64,000 nt of DNA from Aestuariispira insulae (GCF_003385955.1 NZ_QRDW01000003.1:62001-126000); one strand, 5' to 3'. Counted from the first letter of the stretch, positions 18,761-29,244 are shown. Made by a program: numbers and translations. Notes: generated from the letters alone by a model not told the origin.

Positions 18761-18786
18761 AGGGGAGAGTTTTTTCACTCTCCCCT
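18761..18786 (-). terminator. Hairpin between sucD and sucA
   Basis: A 10-bp stem (AGGGGAGAGT and its complement) with a TTTTTC loop lies 13 bp past the sucD stop and 79 bp before sucA. On the minus strand it is followed by TTCCTTTTTG, a T-rich run. It suggests that part of the sucCD transcript stops here, with sucAB having read-through or its own promoter. Confidence 0.75.
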
Positions 18787-18798
18787 GGTCTTCACTTT

Positions 18799-19674
18799 TC
18801 AGCCCTTCATCACTTTCAGCATCGTAGAGCCAAGAGCCGATGGACTGTCAGCCACCTCGATACCGGCAGAGCGCATAGCATCCTGTTTGGATTCCGCCGT
18901 GCCCTGTCCGCCAGAGATGATCGCGCCTGCATGGCCCATCCGTTTGCCCGGAGGGGCGGTCACACCCGCGATGAAACCAACCATCGGTTTCTTAATCTTG
19001 GACTGTTTGATGAACTCGGCCGCTTCCTCTTCCGCGGTGCCGCCGATTTCGCCGATCATGATGATGCCTTCGGTCTCGTCATCGTCCAGGAACATTTCCA
19101 GGCAGTCGATGAAGTTGGTGCCGTTGACCGGATCACCGCCAATACCAATACAGGTGGTCTGGCCCAGGCCAACCGCCGTGGTCTGACCGACCGCCTCATA
19201 GGTCAGCGTGCCGGAGCGGGACACAACACCGATCTTGCCGGGTTTATGGATATGGCCCGGCATGATGCCGATCTTGCACTGTTCCGGCGTGATCACGCCG
19301 GGACAGTTCGGGCCGACCAGGCGGGTCTTGGAGCCCTCAAGGGCACGCTTGACCTTGACCATGTCCATGACCGGAATACCTTCGGTGATGCAGACCGCCA
19401 GTTCCATTTCAGCTTCAATCGCTTCCAGGATGGCATCAGCCGCGAACGGCGGCGGAACATAGATGACGCTGGCATTGGCACCGGTACGGTCCTTGGCTTC
19501 TGCAACGGTATCATAGACCGGCAGATCAAGATGAGTGCCGCCGCCCTTGCCGGGGGTCACACCACCAACCATTTTGGTGCCATAAGCAATGGCCTGCTCG
19601 GAATGGAAGGTGCCCTGCGCGCCGGTGAAGCCCTGGCAGATCACCTTGGTGTCGCGATTAATGAGAACAGCCAT
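18799..19674 (-). CDS. sucD: Succinyl-CoA synthetase alpha subunit
   Basis: SucD binds CoA and carries the phosphohistidine in the step succinyl-CoA to succinate with ATP or GTP formation. The 291-residue protein has the CoA-binding Rossmann start ([15 protein letters not shown]), [10 protein letters not shown], and the active-site His in [13 protein letters not shown]. The length is standard. Its ATG overlaps the sucC stop by one base (TGATG) with GGAGG just upstream, so the two subunits are translationally coupled in a 1:1 ratio. Confidence 0.98.
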   Translation of the reverse strand: MAVLINRDTKVICQGFTGAQGTFHSEQAIAYGTKMVGGVTPGKGGGTHLDLPVYDTVAEAKDRTGANASVIYVPPPFAADAILEAIEAEMELAVCITEGIPVMDMVKVKRALEGSKTRLVGPNCPGVITPEQCKIGIMPGHIHKPGKIGVVSRSGTLTYEAVGQTTAVGLGQTTCIGIGGDPVNGTNFIDCLEMFLDDDETEGIIMIGEIGGTAEEEAAEFIKQSKIKKPMVGFIAGVTAPPGKRMGHAGAIISGGQGTAESKQDAMRSAGIEVADSPSALGSTMLKVMKG

Positions 19675-20870
19675 CAGCTTGCCTCCTTCACAGCGGCAAC
19701 CACTTTTTCGGCTGCATCTTCCAGATTGTCGGCGGAAATGATCGGCAGGCCGCTTTCGGCCATAATTTCCTTGCCGCGCTCCACGTTGGTGCCTTCCAGG
19801 CGCACAACGAGGGGTACATGAAGTGATACTTCGCGCGCCGCCGCAACCACGCCCTCGGCAATCACATCACAACGCATGATACCGCCAAAGATATTGACCA
19901 GGATGCCTTCGACATTGGCGTCACTCAGGATGATCTTGAATGCTTTGGTCACACGTTCGGTGGTCGCACCACCGCCCACATCCAGGAAGTTGGCGGGTTC
20001 GCCCCCCTTTAGCTTGATGATATCCATGGTCGCCATGGCCAGACCTGCGCCATTGACCATGCAGCCGATGGAACCGTCGAGCTTGATATAGTTCAGCTCA
20101 TGTTTGGCAGCTTCCAACTCAGCCGGATCCTCTTCATCCTCGTCCCGCATGTCGGAAACGTCGGAATGACGGAACAGCGCGTTGTCGTCAAAATTCATCT
20201 TGGCATCCAGCGCGATCACTTCGCCGGCACCGGTCACGACCAGCGGGTTGACCTCAACCATGCTGGCATCCATCTCGACAAACGCCTTATACATTGCGGT
20301 CAGGAATTTGGTGGCGGATTTAACCTGGCCGCCTTCAAGACCCAAACCAAAGGCGATCTTGCGGCAGTGGAACGGCGCAATGCCGGTTGCCGGGTCAATT
20401 GCGACCTTGATGATTTTCTCAGGGGTCGCTTCGGCGACTTCCTCAATCTCCATCCCGCCTTCGGTGGAAGCCATGATGGTGACCTGACTGGTCGCACGGT
20501 CGATGAGTAGGCTCAGATAGAGTTCGCGCGCGATGTCACAGCCTTCTTCAATGTAGAGCCGCTTGACTTCCTTGCCATCGGGGCCGGTCTGCTTGGTGAC
20601 CAGAACCTGGCCCAGCATGGCCTTGGCATCGGTGCGGACATCATCGATGGATTTGGCCAGCCGAACGCCGCCCTTTTCCGGATCCCCGCCCTTGAAGCGA
20701 CCGGCGCCGCGGCCACCGGCATGAATTTGTGATTTGACGACCCAGATCGGACCGCCCAACTCGTTGGCCGCCTGTACCGCTTCATCAACGGTATAAGCCA
20801 CCTTGCCGTTCGGCACGGCGACACCGAACTTCCGCAGAAGTTCCTTCGCCTGATACTCGTGGATATTCAT
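19674..20870 (-). CDS. sucC: Succinyl-CoA synthetase beta subunit
   Basis: SucC provides the nucleotide-binding ATP-grasp half of succinyl-CoA synthetase. The 398-residue protein begins with the invariant [17 protein letters not shown], has ATP-grasp elements ([30 protein letters not shown]) and the C-terminal CoA-ligase domain ([15 protein letters not shown]). It is the first gene of the sucCDAB run. The 228 bp upstream is its probable promoter region; the gene is not contiguous with mdh because two unrelated genes lie between. Confidence 0.98.
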   Translation of the reverse strand: MNIHEYQAKELLRKFGVAVPNGKVAYTVDEAVQAANELGGPIWVVKSQIHAGGRGAGRFKGGDPEKGGVRLAKSIDDVRTDAKAMLGQVLVTKQTGPDGKEVKRLYIEEGCDIARELYLSLLIDRATSQVTIMASTEGGMEIEEVAEATPEKIIKVAIDPATGIAPFHCRKIAFGLGLEGGQVKSATKFLTAMYKAFVEMDASMVEVNPLVVTGAGEVIALDAKMNFDDNALFRHSDVSDMRDEDEEDPAELEAAKHELNYIKLDGSIGCMVNGAGLAMATMDIIKLKGGEPANFLDVGGGATTERVTKAFKIILSDANVEGILVNIFGGIMRCDVIAEGVVAAAREVSLHVPLVVRLEGTNVERGKEIMAESGLPIISADNLEDAAEKVVAAVKEAS

Positions 20871-21098
20871 GTTTCCCTGGCTTCCCTTGGGTTACCCATG
20901 GTGCATTTGAGCAGTTTTGCTCTTCTCTGATGGTTGGGGCTTTGTTCACAACCTCCCCATGTCGCAAGCAACGCCTTGGCTGTCGCTTACACCTAAATGT
21001 ACCAGTGTTACAAGGCTTAGCAACAGCCGATCGTCAAAAAATTTTGCGCCGCATCAATTGTACATTCCTTCAACAGGAATAAACTAGCCATCTATTCA

Positions 21099-22874
21099 TT
21101 AGCTGAGCTCACCAGTTGCCTCCCAGCAGTGTTTTTGCCAGGCATCCCTATAGGCGGCCTCCATCGAGTGGGCGAATGCCGGCCCATCACAAAGGGGGGA
21201 AGCCAATAATCTGGGCCGCGTGCCCGCACGCATCTGGGCCAACCCGACCGGATCCGCGGCAAGCGCTGAGGCTTTTTCAACAAGCTCCTGTTTCGTATCC
21301 GAAATTAAATTGGAATATCCTAACCGCGTCAACAGGCTGGCACTGACCCTTGCGGCATGCCGGTCACCCGCCAAGGCCAAAACCGGCAGGCCCATATAAA
21401 GCGCTTCACAGGTTGTCGTGGTGCCGTTATAGGGAAAAGTATCAAGGGCGATATCCGCCTGGTTATAAAGGTTGAGATGATCCCAGGCTCCGGGCAAACG
21501 CCCTTTGAGATCCAGCCTCTCCGGCGCGATCCCCTCCGTCGCGAACCATTTCAAATAGCGCGCCCGGGTTCCGGGGTCATCCAGGGAACGGGCCTTGATA
21601 ATCAATTTCGATCCCGGAACTTTATGCAGGATCTCGGACCAGAGACCAACCACTTGCCGGGTCACCTTGGCCAGATTATTGAAAGACGCAAAGGTGCAAT
21701 AGCCATTCTCAAGCATCGGCAGCGGTGCCACATCAGGCGCGCCATCAGGCGGCGTGAAGCATAAAAACCCGTTTTCCAGCCGTATAAGGCGCTCCGAGTG
21801 AAAAGCCTCCGCGCCCGGCGGGTCGGTCACCGCATCGACGATCCGGTAGTCAATCTGCGGCAAACCGGTGCTGTTGGGATAGCCCAACCATGTCATTTGC
21901 AACGGCGCCGGCTTCCTGGCCATTACCGTTAATCGGTTGTTGCCCGTATGGCCGGCCAGATCCACCAGAATGTCGATCTTCTCCTTGCGGATCAGATCCA
22001 CCAATGCCTGGTCATCCAATTGATCAATCCTGTGCCAACCATCAGCCAGGCCTTTAACAAGGTCGGTTTTTTCATCTTCGCGGCCCAGGTTTGACAAACA
22101 GGTGACCCGGACCTTCTGCCGGTCATGAAACCGGATCAGCGCATGAAAGAACCAGATCACCGGGTGATTACGGAAATCCGGTGACAGATAGGCAACATGC
22201 AGACGCCGGTCCGGGTCGGCGTCAAAATCCGGCGCAGCAGGGGTTGGAAAGGCACGGCCCCAGGCTTTATGCGCGTCGGCGATTTCCTGAACCGTGCAAT
22301 CAGCCCGGTAATTCATATTCATCAAACGATTGCTCTGGGCCATCTGCAGATCCGGTGCCTTGGCAATCACGTCATCATAAAGCCTGGCTGCCTCTTCATG
22401 GCGACCCTGGGCAGTCAGCACAGACGCCAGGTTGGATTGAACACCGGTTAAATCAGGTGAAGCCCGCAAAACGGCTTTATACTGATCGGCCGCTTCCTCC
22501 AGCAGGCCTTGATCCTTCAATCTGTTTCCAAGGGTAATCCGCGCAGCTTCGTGATCCGGATCGAGAAGCAGAGTGCGCCGGATCGCATTTTCACCGGCCT
22601 CATGATCGCCCATTCCCAGCAACAAAGCCCCCAATTGGAAACAGTAACCGGCATGATCCGGATAAGCGGCAACCAGACGGTTCATATATTGTAAGGACAG
22701 GTCATGACGGCCCACCGCATAGGCCAGTTCCGCAAGTTTATGCAGGGCCGCCTCATGGGAAGGGTCCTTGGCCAGCACGGCATTCAACCGATTGAGTGCA
22801 ACCGCGCCGTCATTGCGCGCGATTGCTGCCTCTGCTGCCGCCATCAAGGCCGATATTTCCGTTTCGTCCGACAT
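21099..22874 (-). CDS. TPR / GT41 (SPINDLY-like) glycosyltransferase
   Basis: GT41 enzymes transfer GlcNAc or another sugar to Ser/Thr or, in some bacteria, Asn. The 591-residue protein has about five TPRs (residues 1-190) and a C-terminal GT41 catalytic region (about 205-580) with HPVIWFFHALIRFHDR, LVDLAGHTGNNRL, TWLGYPNSTGLPQIDYRI, FASFNNLAKVT and DTFPYNGTTTTCEALYMGLPV. No signal or membrane segment is seen, so it acts in the cytoplasm. The acceptor is unknown; flagellin, adhesins or S-layer proteins are the usual guesses, but none is nearby. It lies alone between the suc genes and a PAS protein. Confidence 0.88.
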   Translation of the reverse strand: MSDETEISALMAAAEAAIARNDGAVALNRLNAVLAKDPSHEAALHKLAELAYAVGRHDLSLQYMNRLVAAYPDHAGYCFQLGALLLGMGDHEAGENAIRRTLLLDPDHEAARITLGNRLKDQGLLEEAADQYKAVLRASPDLTGVQSNLASVLTAQGRHEEAARLYDDVIAKAPDLQMAQSNRLMNMNYRADCTVQEIADAHKAWGRAFPTPAAPDFDADPDRRLHVAYLSPDFRNHPVIWFFHALIRFHDRQKVRVTCLSNLGREDEKTDLVKGLADGWHRIDQLDDQALVDLIRKEKIDILVDLAGHTGNNRLTVMARKPAPLQMTWLGYPNSTGLPQIDYRIVDAVTDPPGAEAFHSERLIRLENGFLCFTPPDGAPDVAPLPMLENGYCTFASFNNLAKVTRQVVGLWSEILHKVPGSKLIIKARSLDDPGTRARYLKWFATEGIAPERLDLKGRLPGAWDHLNLYNQADIALDTFPYNGTTTTCEALYMGLPVLALAGDRHAARVSASLLTRLGYSNLISDTKQELVEKASALAADPVGLAQMRAGTRPRLLASPLCDGPAFAHSMEAAYRDAWQKHCWEATGELS

Positions 22875-22934
22875 GGCATGAGATTAGTGAAAAAGGTCCA
22901 AGCCCGTCAAAGACTTGTTGCATGAAGACCACCC

Positions 22935-23531
22935 TCAATACCAGCCGCTGATCGCATAACCCGAGAGATTTACCTTGAGATAGGTTTGAAGTTCCTGGGT
23001 CAGCAGAAACTGTGCACCCGCGGTCGGCGCATGGAAAACCGTCCCGCCGATAACACGGTCCACCTTGCCCTCGGATGCGGAAACCGGCAGGCACAACCGT
23101 TCAAATTCCGCCGCTTCTGTTGAAGCCAGTTCAAAGCTTCCCGCCGCATAAAGCATCGCGGGCATGGTCAGGCTTTCATGCAGGAAATCCCGGATGAAAC
23201 TATAGTCATCACCGGAATAGACATCGCTCAGCAATTGACCACGCGGATACTGACCCATGGCCTCCGCAATCCGGTTGCCCACCAGACGAAACCGGTATTC
23301 CCCGACCTGATCATCAAATTCCAGATACCATACACAATTGAGCGCCTTGGGAAAAACCACAGGATCCAAGGCATGGCTTGAGGGAATGCCGCCGCCAATC
23401 AGGAACCGATCCACCCAGGACAAAGCCAGCTGGCGCAACCCCTCATCTTTGATCGCATCCGGAAAATCCCGGATCCTGGCTGTTTCCTCACCAATCAGAT
23501 CGGAAAGCGGATTGGGCAGGCCATCCGACAT
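22935..23531 (-). CDS. PAS_5-family protein
   Basis: This is a member of an Alphaproteobacterial PAS family of short single-domain proteins (PF07310 type), possibly a ligand sensor or partner. The 198-residue product has the characteristic LNCVWYLEFDDQVGEYRFRL followed by GNRIAEAMG, then YRF-like and LCLPVSASEGKVDRVIGG motifs. There is no output domain. It lies between mdh and the GT41 gene, 60 bp upstream of the latter on the same strand, so the pair may be one transcript. Ligand unknown. Confidence 0.75.
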   Translation of the reverse strand: MSDGLPNPLSDLIGEETARIRDFPDAIKDEGLRQLALSWVDRFLIGGGIPSSHALDPVVFPKALNCVWYLEFDDQVGEYRFRLVGNRIAEAMGQYPRGQLLSDVYSGDDYSFIRDFLHESLTMPAMLYAAGSFELASTEAAEFERLCLPVSASEGKVDRVIGGTVFHAPTAGAQFLLTQELQTYLKVNLSGYAISGWY

Positions 23532-23681
23532 TTTTCACCCGTCAATTCAGCCGGATCATCAGGCAATCTCCCCGAATTGCCTGCCGACTTGCCCCAAGTT
23601 GTGACTTATCTCCCGTGAGAGTAGGCGCAATAGATTCAGCTTTCAAGGATGATAAAGCGTTATGGGACCTGTCAGAGAGAA

Positions 23682-23720
23682 AGAGAAAAGGGTGCGATCC
23701 GCAACCGCACCCTTTTTCTC
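23682..23720 (-). terminator. Intrinsic terminator after mdh
   Basis: Minus-strand reading gives GAAAAAGGGTGCG, a nine-base loop, CGCACCCTTTTC with a T-rich tail (TTTTCTCTTTC). It lies 58 bp past the mdh stop, so mdh is probably a separate transcript from the PAS and GT41 genes. Confidence 0.85.
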
Positions 23721-23778
23721 TATATAAAACAATGCCATCCGGCCATGATCGGAGAAAGGCCGATGGTTCAGCGAAGGA

Positions 23779-24849
<1,071 letters not shown>

Positions 24850-25023
24850 TCATTGCCGACACTCTTGTGCGACCGTTAACCATTCTTCTGGCCATTCTGG
24901 CAATCCGCGCCGCCGTTTTTTACGTAACGAAACTGTGAAGCTCCTCTTGTAACTATGGGGAAGGGCCCCATATCCAGGGTCAGTCAGGATTACACCATAG
25001 GTAAACAAAAAGGCACAAACATC

Positions 25024-25239
25024 ATGTTTGGGTTGAAAAAACTGAAATCCGCCCAAAGAACGGCTTGCGGCATAGCCGCAGGATTACTGCTTTGGGTTGC
25101 GACCATGGGTTTTATGCTGACCGATCCGGCCATGGAATCCCGCAATCCCGGTGTCTTTGAAACAAGCCCGCTTTTTGTGCCCGATATTGATCCGGAAACC
25201 GGTGAACGGGTCAACAAGCCTCGTTTTCTGCCGCTCTGA
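25024..25239 (+). CDS. Small single-pass membrane protein (71 aa)
   Basis: I do not recognise the family. The product has a short positive N-terminus (FGLKKLKSAQRTACG), one hydrophobic segment (IAAGLLLWVATMGFML) and a periplasmic-looking tail with a Pro-rich end (PDIDPETGERVNKPRFLPL). The ATG at 25024 has a weak AAGG upstream; an in-frame ATG at 24955 is less likely. The signature of a basic end, one TM and an Asp/Pro tail favours a real gene. Orphan between mdh and a hydrolase. Confidence 0.5.
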   Translation: MFGLKKLKSAQRTACGIAAGLLLWVATMGFMLTDPAMESRNPGVFETSPLFVPDIDPETGERVNKPRFLPL

Positions 25240-25394
25240 CAGACAATCCCGCTGCTGAACCGGTTTTTGGAATGGCGCTTTGCCTCTGATGTAAGACCGT
25301 TCTATAGTGCCCGGGCTATCATTTGATGCGTTCCAGTACCTTTTTAAGGTCCAGGCATTCCCGCCCAGGACCCAAACCCGATGAGGTATGTGCG

Positions 25395-26264
25395 ATGTCC
25401 AGGCTGCTTTTAGTCGCGGTATGCTGTTTTGGTGCCCTTTTTCCCATCAGCGGTTTTTCAGAAAACCCGGAAACCAGCTTGAAAGAAGTCCGGTTTCAGG
25501 CGGCACCGATCCCGCCAACCCCGTTCCAAATCAGGCGCGCCAAGGCCAAAGGGCTGGTTGCCAAACCCAAGGAGGGGCTCACCCTGACCGGTTTCCTTGG
25601 CAAACCGGATGACCCAGACAACCGGAAACGGCCCGCGATCATCATCATGCCGAGCGGGGATGGCGTCCAGAATAACCACAGGCAATGGGCGCTAAAACTG
25701 GTATCCCAGGGATATGTCACCTTGTTGGTGGATCCGTTCGGATCCCGCGGCCTAAAGGGTTTTAAGGACGGTCACATAGAAATTCTCGGGGATGCGGTGA
25801 CGGCCTTTGACTATATGGTCACCAGGCCCGATGTGGATCAAGACCGCATCGGCATTCTGGGTTTTTCCGTCGGCGGCTCCAGTGTTTTCAGAGCCTTGGC
25901 CCGCAATGCCGAAAGCCGGCCCGATAATGTTCACTTCAGAGCTGGCGTCTCCGTTTATCCGCAATGCGAACCCTATGAGGAATTTCTGGCCCCCCTGCTG
26001 GTCCTGGCCGGGGATGGCGACAAGCTGATCAATGTGCCAGCCTGTGAAAAGATGTTAAAAGCCGGCAAGGAAAATGTCTCGGTGGTGATGTATCCCGGGA
26101 TTACCCATTTCTTTGACAATGTCGCCTATGCGAAAGACGCCGCTTTGCGCCCGGACAACTGGGTCAAACCGGATTGGTTCGAAGGCAACGAGTATAATCA
26201 GGCGGCCTATATCGATGCGGAAAAACGGGTGTTGGGTTTTTTTAACAGCCATCTGCAGCAATAG
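25395..26264 (+). CDS. Exported dienelactone-hydrolase-family protein
   Basis: The protein is an alpha/beta hydrolase of the dienelactone hydrolase group. From ATG 25395 (GAGGTATGTGCG upstream) it has 289 residues with a signal peptide (LLLVAVCCFGALFPISGFS). The likely triad is Ser in LGFSVGGSS, Asp in LAGDGDKL and His in GITHFFD. In classical dienelactone hydrolases the nucleophile is Cys; here it is Ser, so the substrate cannot be inferred. A start at 25323 in frame would add 24 residues before the signal peptide. Confidence 0.85.
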   Translation: MSRLLLVAVCCFGALFPISGFSENPETSLKEVRFQAAPIPPTPFQIRRAKAKGLVAKPKEGLTLTGFLGKPDDPDNRKRPAIIIMPSGDGVQNNHRQWALKLVSQGYVTLLVDPFGSRGLKGFKDGHIEILGDAVTAFDYMVTRPDVDQDRIGILGFSVGGSSVFRALARNAESRPDNVHFRAGVSVYPQCEPYEEFLAPLLVLAGDGDKLINVPACEKMLKAGKENVSVVMYPGITHFFDNVAYAKDAALRPDNWVKPDWFEGNEYNQAAYIDAEKRVLGFFNSHLQQ

Positions 26265-26396
26265 GCATTAACCATATGCGGACATGCCGGCTAGACCACC
26301 ATGCCATAGAAGAAACTTGGCATAATTGGCGAAAGGGCCTAAGTAAATTCGGTTCGTTTCAACCCTGTTTCCAACCCTTTCCCGATTGGCCCCCGC

Positions 26397-26993
26397 ATGA
26401 ATCCTTTTACCCCGCTGCGCCGTCTCTATGACTGGACCCTGGAACTGGCCGCCCATCCCCATGCCATATGGTGGCTGGCGCTGATTGCCTTTGCGGAAAG
26501 CTCCTTCTTTCCGATCCCGCAGGATATCATGATGATCCCAATGATTCTGGCCGCGCGGGAAAAAGCTTTCCAGATCGCGTTTGTCGCAACTGTTGCCTCG
26601 GTCGCCGGCGGCGTTGCGGGCTATCTGATCGGGGCCGGCCTTTTTGAAACCGTCGGGCAACAGATCATCGCTTTTTATGGCGCTGCGGAAAAATATGAGA
26701 CCTTCCAGCAATGGTATCTGGACTATGGCGGCTGGATTGTGGCGGGTGGAGCCTTTACCCCAATCCCCTATAAGGTGATCACCATTGCCAGTGGTGCCAT
26801 GGGCATGGATCTGGCCTCCTTCACCGGCATATCCATTGTCGGGCGCGGCGGGCGCTTTTTCCTTCTGGCGCTGGCGCTCTATTATTTTGGTGCGCCGATC
26901 CGCCGGTTGATCGAGGAACGGTTTGGCCTGATGACCACGGCTGTTTTCACCCTGCTGGTTGGTGGTTTCCTGGCCATAAAATTTGTCGGATAA
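26397..26993 (+). CDS. YqaA/DedA-family membrane protein
   Basis: DedA-family proteins are inner-membrane proteins implicated in lipid flipping and envelope stress. The 198-residue product has the FAESSFFPIPQDIMMIP motif near the N-terminus, GVAGYLIGAG, and the conserved FTPIPYKVITIASGAMGM segment, which mark the YqaA branch. About four or five membrane segments are expected. It is followed seven bases after its stop by dsbB and then coq7, an order seen in other Alphaproteobacteria. Confidence 0.9.
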   Translation: MNPFTPLRRLYDWTLELAAHPHAIWWLALIAFAESSFFPIPQDIMMIPMILAAREKAFQIAFVATVASVAGGVAGYLIGAGLFETVGQQIIAFYGAAEKYETFQQWYLDYGGWIVAGGAFTPIPYKVITIASGAMGMDLASFTGISIVGRGGRFFLLALALYYFGAPIRRLIEERFGLMTTAVFTLLVGGFLAIKFVG

Positions 26994-27000
26994 CGGACAT

Positions 27001-27495
27001 ATGATGCGCTCTTTCTTCATACCTGCCAATGCCATTCTGGTCACCCTTGCTGTGGCAATCGCGGTCTTAGGGGGGGCCTATATTTTCCAATATGGTTTCG
27101 GCTACCACCCCTGCGAACTATGTCTTTATCAACGCCTGCCCTGGTGGATTGTCATTGCCATCGGCTGCGCTGCCTTCTGGTCGGGCAAACGCCTGCCGGG
27201 CCTGTCAAACATGTTGCTGATCCTGATGGGCATTACCCTGCTGGTCAGCACGGGCCTTGCCGGCCTTCATGCCGGGGTGGAATTTAAGTGGTGGCAAGGC
27301 CCAACGGACTGCAGTTCGGGCCCCCTGGATTTTGACAATCTGGATGATCTGGCGGCAGCCATCAACGCCATGCCCGACATACGCTGCGACGAAGTGCCAT
27401 GGTCCCTGTTCGGCATTTCCATGGCAGGGTACAATTTCCTGATCTCCGCGGCGCTCGGCCTCTATGCCCTGATCGTGCCGATCCGCAACCGTTGA
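27001..27495 (+). CDS. dsbB: DsbB-like disulfide bond formation protein
   Basis: DsbB-like proteins reoxidise DsbA in the inner membrane and pass electrons to ubiquinone. From ATG 27001 the protein has 164 residues, four membrane helices, the first periplasmic Cys pair as CELC after the first helix (HPCELCLYQRLPWW), and the second pair as Cys in PTDCSSG and RCDEVPW. ATG 27004 directly follows and is an equal alternative start. The neighbour coq7 makes ubiquinone, its electron acceptor, so the two functions are linked. Confidence 0.9.
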   Translation: MMRSFFIPANAILVTLAVAIAVLGGAYIFQYGFGYHPCELCLYQRLPWWIVIAIGCAAFWSGKRLPGLSNMLLILMGITLLVSTGLAGLHAGVEFKWWQGPTDCSSGPLDFDNLDDLAAAINAMPDIRCDEVPWSLFGISMAGYNFLISAALGLYALIVPIRNR

Positions 27496-27514
27496 TAAAG
27501 TCCGAGGTTCCGCT

Positions 27515-28081
27515 ATGAGCAGCCACCCCCGAAAAGGCCCCAGCCATCTGCCAGGCGATCCGCGCCCCAACCGCCAGTTGGAACGCGCCATCCGGGTCAA
27601 TCATGCCGGTGAATATGGTGCCAAACGCATATATGCCGGCCAGATTGCGGTTCTTGGAAATGAGGAATGCGGGGATACCCTGCGCCATATGGCGGAACAG
27701 GAACAGGTGCATCTGGATGCCTTTTCCAAGGAATTGAACGAACGGCGCATCCGCCCCTCCGCCCTGTCACCGCTGTGGCATGTGATGGGCTATGCATTGG
27801 GGGCCGGCACCGCCATGATCAGCGAAAAGGCCGCCATGGCCTGCACCGTGGCGGTCGAGGAAGTGATTGACGAACATTACGCGCAACAGCGCGACTGGCT
27901 GGCGGGCGAGGGGAAAGAGCCGGAACTGGTCGAGATGATTGAGCGTTTCCGCCAGGAAGAAGTGGAGCATCGCGACATCGGCTATGAAAACGGGGCCGAA
28001 GACGCACCCGCCTATCCGCTGCTGACCGGAGCCATCAAAAAAGGCTCAAAACTGGCCATATGGCTGGCGGAGCGGGTTTAG
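27515..28081 (+). CDS. coq7: COQ7-type demethoxyubiquinone hydroxylase
   Basis: COQ7 hydroxylates the ring of demethoxyubiquinone in ubiquinone synthesis, using a di-iron centre. The 188-residue protein has the iron-binding Glu/His set NHAGEYGA, MAEQEQVHLD, AVEEVIDEHY and QEEVEHRD in the two four-helix repeats. It starts with ATG preceded by GAGG at seven bases, 19 bp after dsbB. Together with the UbiH-type hydroxylase at 51.8 kb it supports aerobic ubiquinone synthesis. In other bacteria a different enzyme, UbiF, does this step. Confidence 0.95.
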   Translation: MSSHPRKGPSHLPGDPRPNRQLERAIRVNHAGEYGAKRIYAGQIAVLGNEECGDTLRHMAEQEQVHLDAFSKELNERRIRPSALSPLWHVMGYALGAGTAMISEKAAMACTVAVEEVIDEHYAQQRDWLAGEGKEPELVEMIERFRQEEVEHRDIGYENGAEDAPAYPLLTGAIKKGSKLAIWLAERV

Positions 28082-28118
28082 GCCACTCTCTTATCGCTGC
28101 ACTGCGTATCGTGGAAAG

Positions 28119-28149
28119 ATGGATGCCCGGATCAAGTCCGGGCATGACG
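28119..28149. repeat. Alphaproteobacterial palindromic intergenic repeat, copy 1
   Basis: GATGGATGCCCGGATCAAGT then CCGGGCATGACG forms a 9-bp hairpin (ATGCCCGGA / TCCGGGCAT). This is the repeat whose minus-strand translation gives the well-known spurious peptide VMPGLDPGIH. It lies between coq7 and the NIPSNAP gene. A second copy is at 32841. Confidence 0.85.
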
Positions 28150-28216
28150 CTCAAGAATTGATAAATCCTGGCCACTATATGGTCATTTCCGGGCGTGCCC
28201 CGGCAATCCACCAAGA

Positions 28217-28534
28217 TCATCCCACATGCGGCGCTGAGGCCAATTTCAAAAACACCCGGTCCTCTTTCAGGATGAACCGTTCCTTCTTGGCAAACTCATA
28301 ATTCTCCCGGCCCAGCGGATCGGCCGCCAACCTGGCCCGGTAGGCCTCATACTCCGCGAGGTTTTCGATATTATAGACCCCGTAGGCGGTGGTCAGCGAT
28401 CCTTCATGGGGCGCAAAATAGCCAATCAAATCGGCCCCGGCGCGCGGGATCGCCTGGCCCCAGTTTCTGGCATATTGCTCGAACTGGTCGCGCTTGAAGG
28501 GATCGATCTCATATTTGATGAAACAGGTAAGCAT
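28217..28534 (-). CDS. NIPSNAP-family protein
   Basis: NIPSNAP proteins have a small ferredoxin-like fold, and their bacterial role is unclear. The 105-residue product begins MLTCFIKYEIDPFKRDQFEQ and contains LIGYFAPHEGSLTTAYGVY and EYEAYRARLAADP, which match the family. GAGAGCGGCC before ATG 28534 fixes the start; four extra residues from 28546 are possible. Confidence 0.88.
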   Translation of the reverse strand: MLTCFIKYEIDPFKRDQFEQYARNWGQAIPRAGADLIGYFAPHEGSLTTAYGVYNIENLAEYEAYRARLAADPLGRENYEFAKKERFILKEDRVFLKLASAPHVG

Positions 28535-28654
28535 GGCCGCTCTCATTCGTTGATAACGGCGGCAGATTACCGCGATCAGTCGTCAGATGTTTCGGCGCGG
28601 ATCGAACTGTTGCCTTTTTGAAAGGACGGCGTTAGGGTCGCGCCACTTCAAACT

Positions 28655-28756
28655 GGAGATTTTATGTCCCGCTAAGACAGGGTGCCGATCCAGGCCCCCA
28701 ACCAGGCCCAACCTTCCGGCTCTCCGGACTCGGCCTGTTTAACACCTAAGACATGA
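28655..28756 (+). other. SD-preceded 3-codon frame, possible remnant or leader
   Basis: GGAG at 28655-28658 stands five bases before ATG TCC CGC TAA (28664-28675). If the TAA is ignored, the frame runs 26 more codons to TGA at 28754. It is upstream of the GNAT gene. This could be a gene remnant, a minimal leader or chance. Confidence 0.25.
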
Positions 28757-28804
28757 ATAACCGGCCCTGATAGCCCAGGGTCCGGACCTTTTGGAGTGAT
28801 CACA

Positions 28805-29233
28805 TTGATCCGCAAATATAGAACAACCGATACGGACGCGATCGTCCGTGCCTATTACAATGCCAGCAAACTGGCCCATCCCTTTCTCACGGAAGAGTTC
28901 CTGCAAAAAGTGATGTGCGATATCCCGGAACTGTATCTTCCCAATACGGAAACCTGGATTGCGGAAGAAGAGGGCGCTGTCGCCGGCTTTCTTTCGCTCA
29001 TGGGCAATGAAGTGGCGGCGCTCTTCCTGGAGCCTGACTATCACGGCAAAGGCATCGGCCGCGCCCTGATGGACAAGGCCGTCCTTGAAAAAGGCGATCT
29101 GGAAGTGGTGGTCTTTAAGGAAAACGCCATCGGGCGCGCCTTCTATGACCGCTATGGCTTTAAGAAGATTGACGAATTTCCATTCGAGGAAACCGGCGAT
29201 CTTTGTTTCAGAATGGCCTTCAAGGCCGCCTGA
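28805..29233 (+). CDS. GNAT-family N-acetyltransferase (YjaB-like)
   Basis: The enzyme transfers an acetyl group from acetyl-CoA to an unknown amine. The 142-residue product has the GNAT core: LFLEPDYHGKGIGRALMDKA with the acetyl-CoA P-loop (Q/R-x-x-G-x-G/A form as HGKGIGRA), then ENAIGRAFYDRYGF. The start is uncertain: GGAG at 28793-28796 is eight bases before TTG 28805, whereas the in-frame GTG 28796 overlaps that site, so TTG is preferred. A bidirectional terminator lies just beyond. Confidence 0.85.
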   Translation: MIRKYRTTDTDAIVRAYYNASKLAHPFLTEEFLQKVMCDIPELYLPNTETWIAEEEGAVAGFLSLMGNEVAALFLEPDYHGKGIGRALMDKAVLEKGDLEVVVFKENAIGRAFYDRYGFKKIDEFPFEETGDLCFRMAFKAA

Positions 29234-29244
29234 TCCAAAAACAG

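Noticed and set aside
28035-28220. Minus-strand frame with VMPGLDPGIH
   Set aside because: The peptide is a translation of the palindromic repeat and is a known false prediction.
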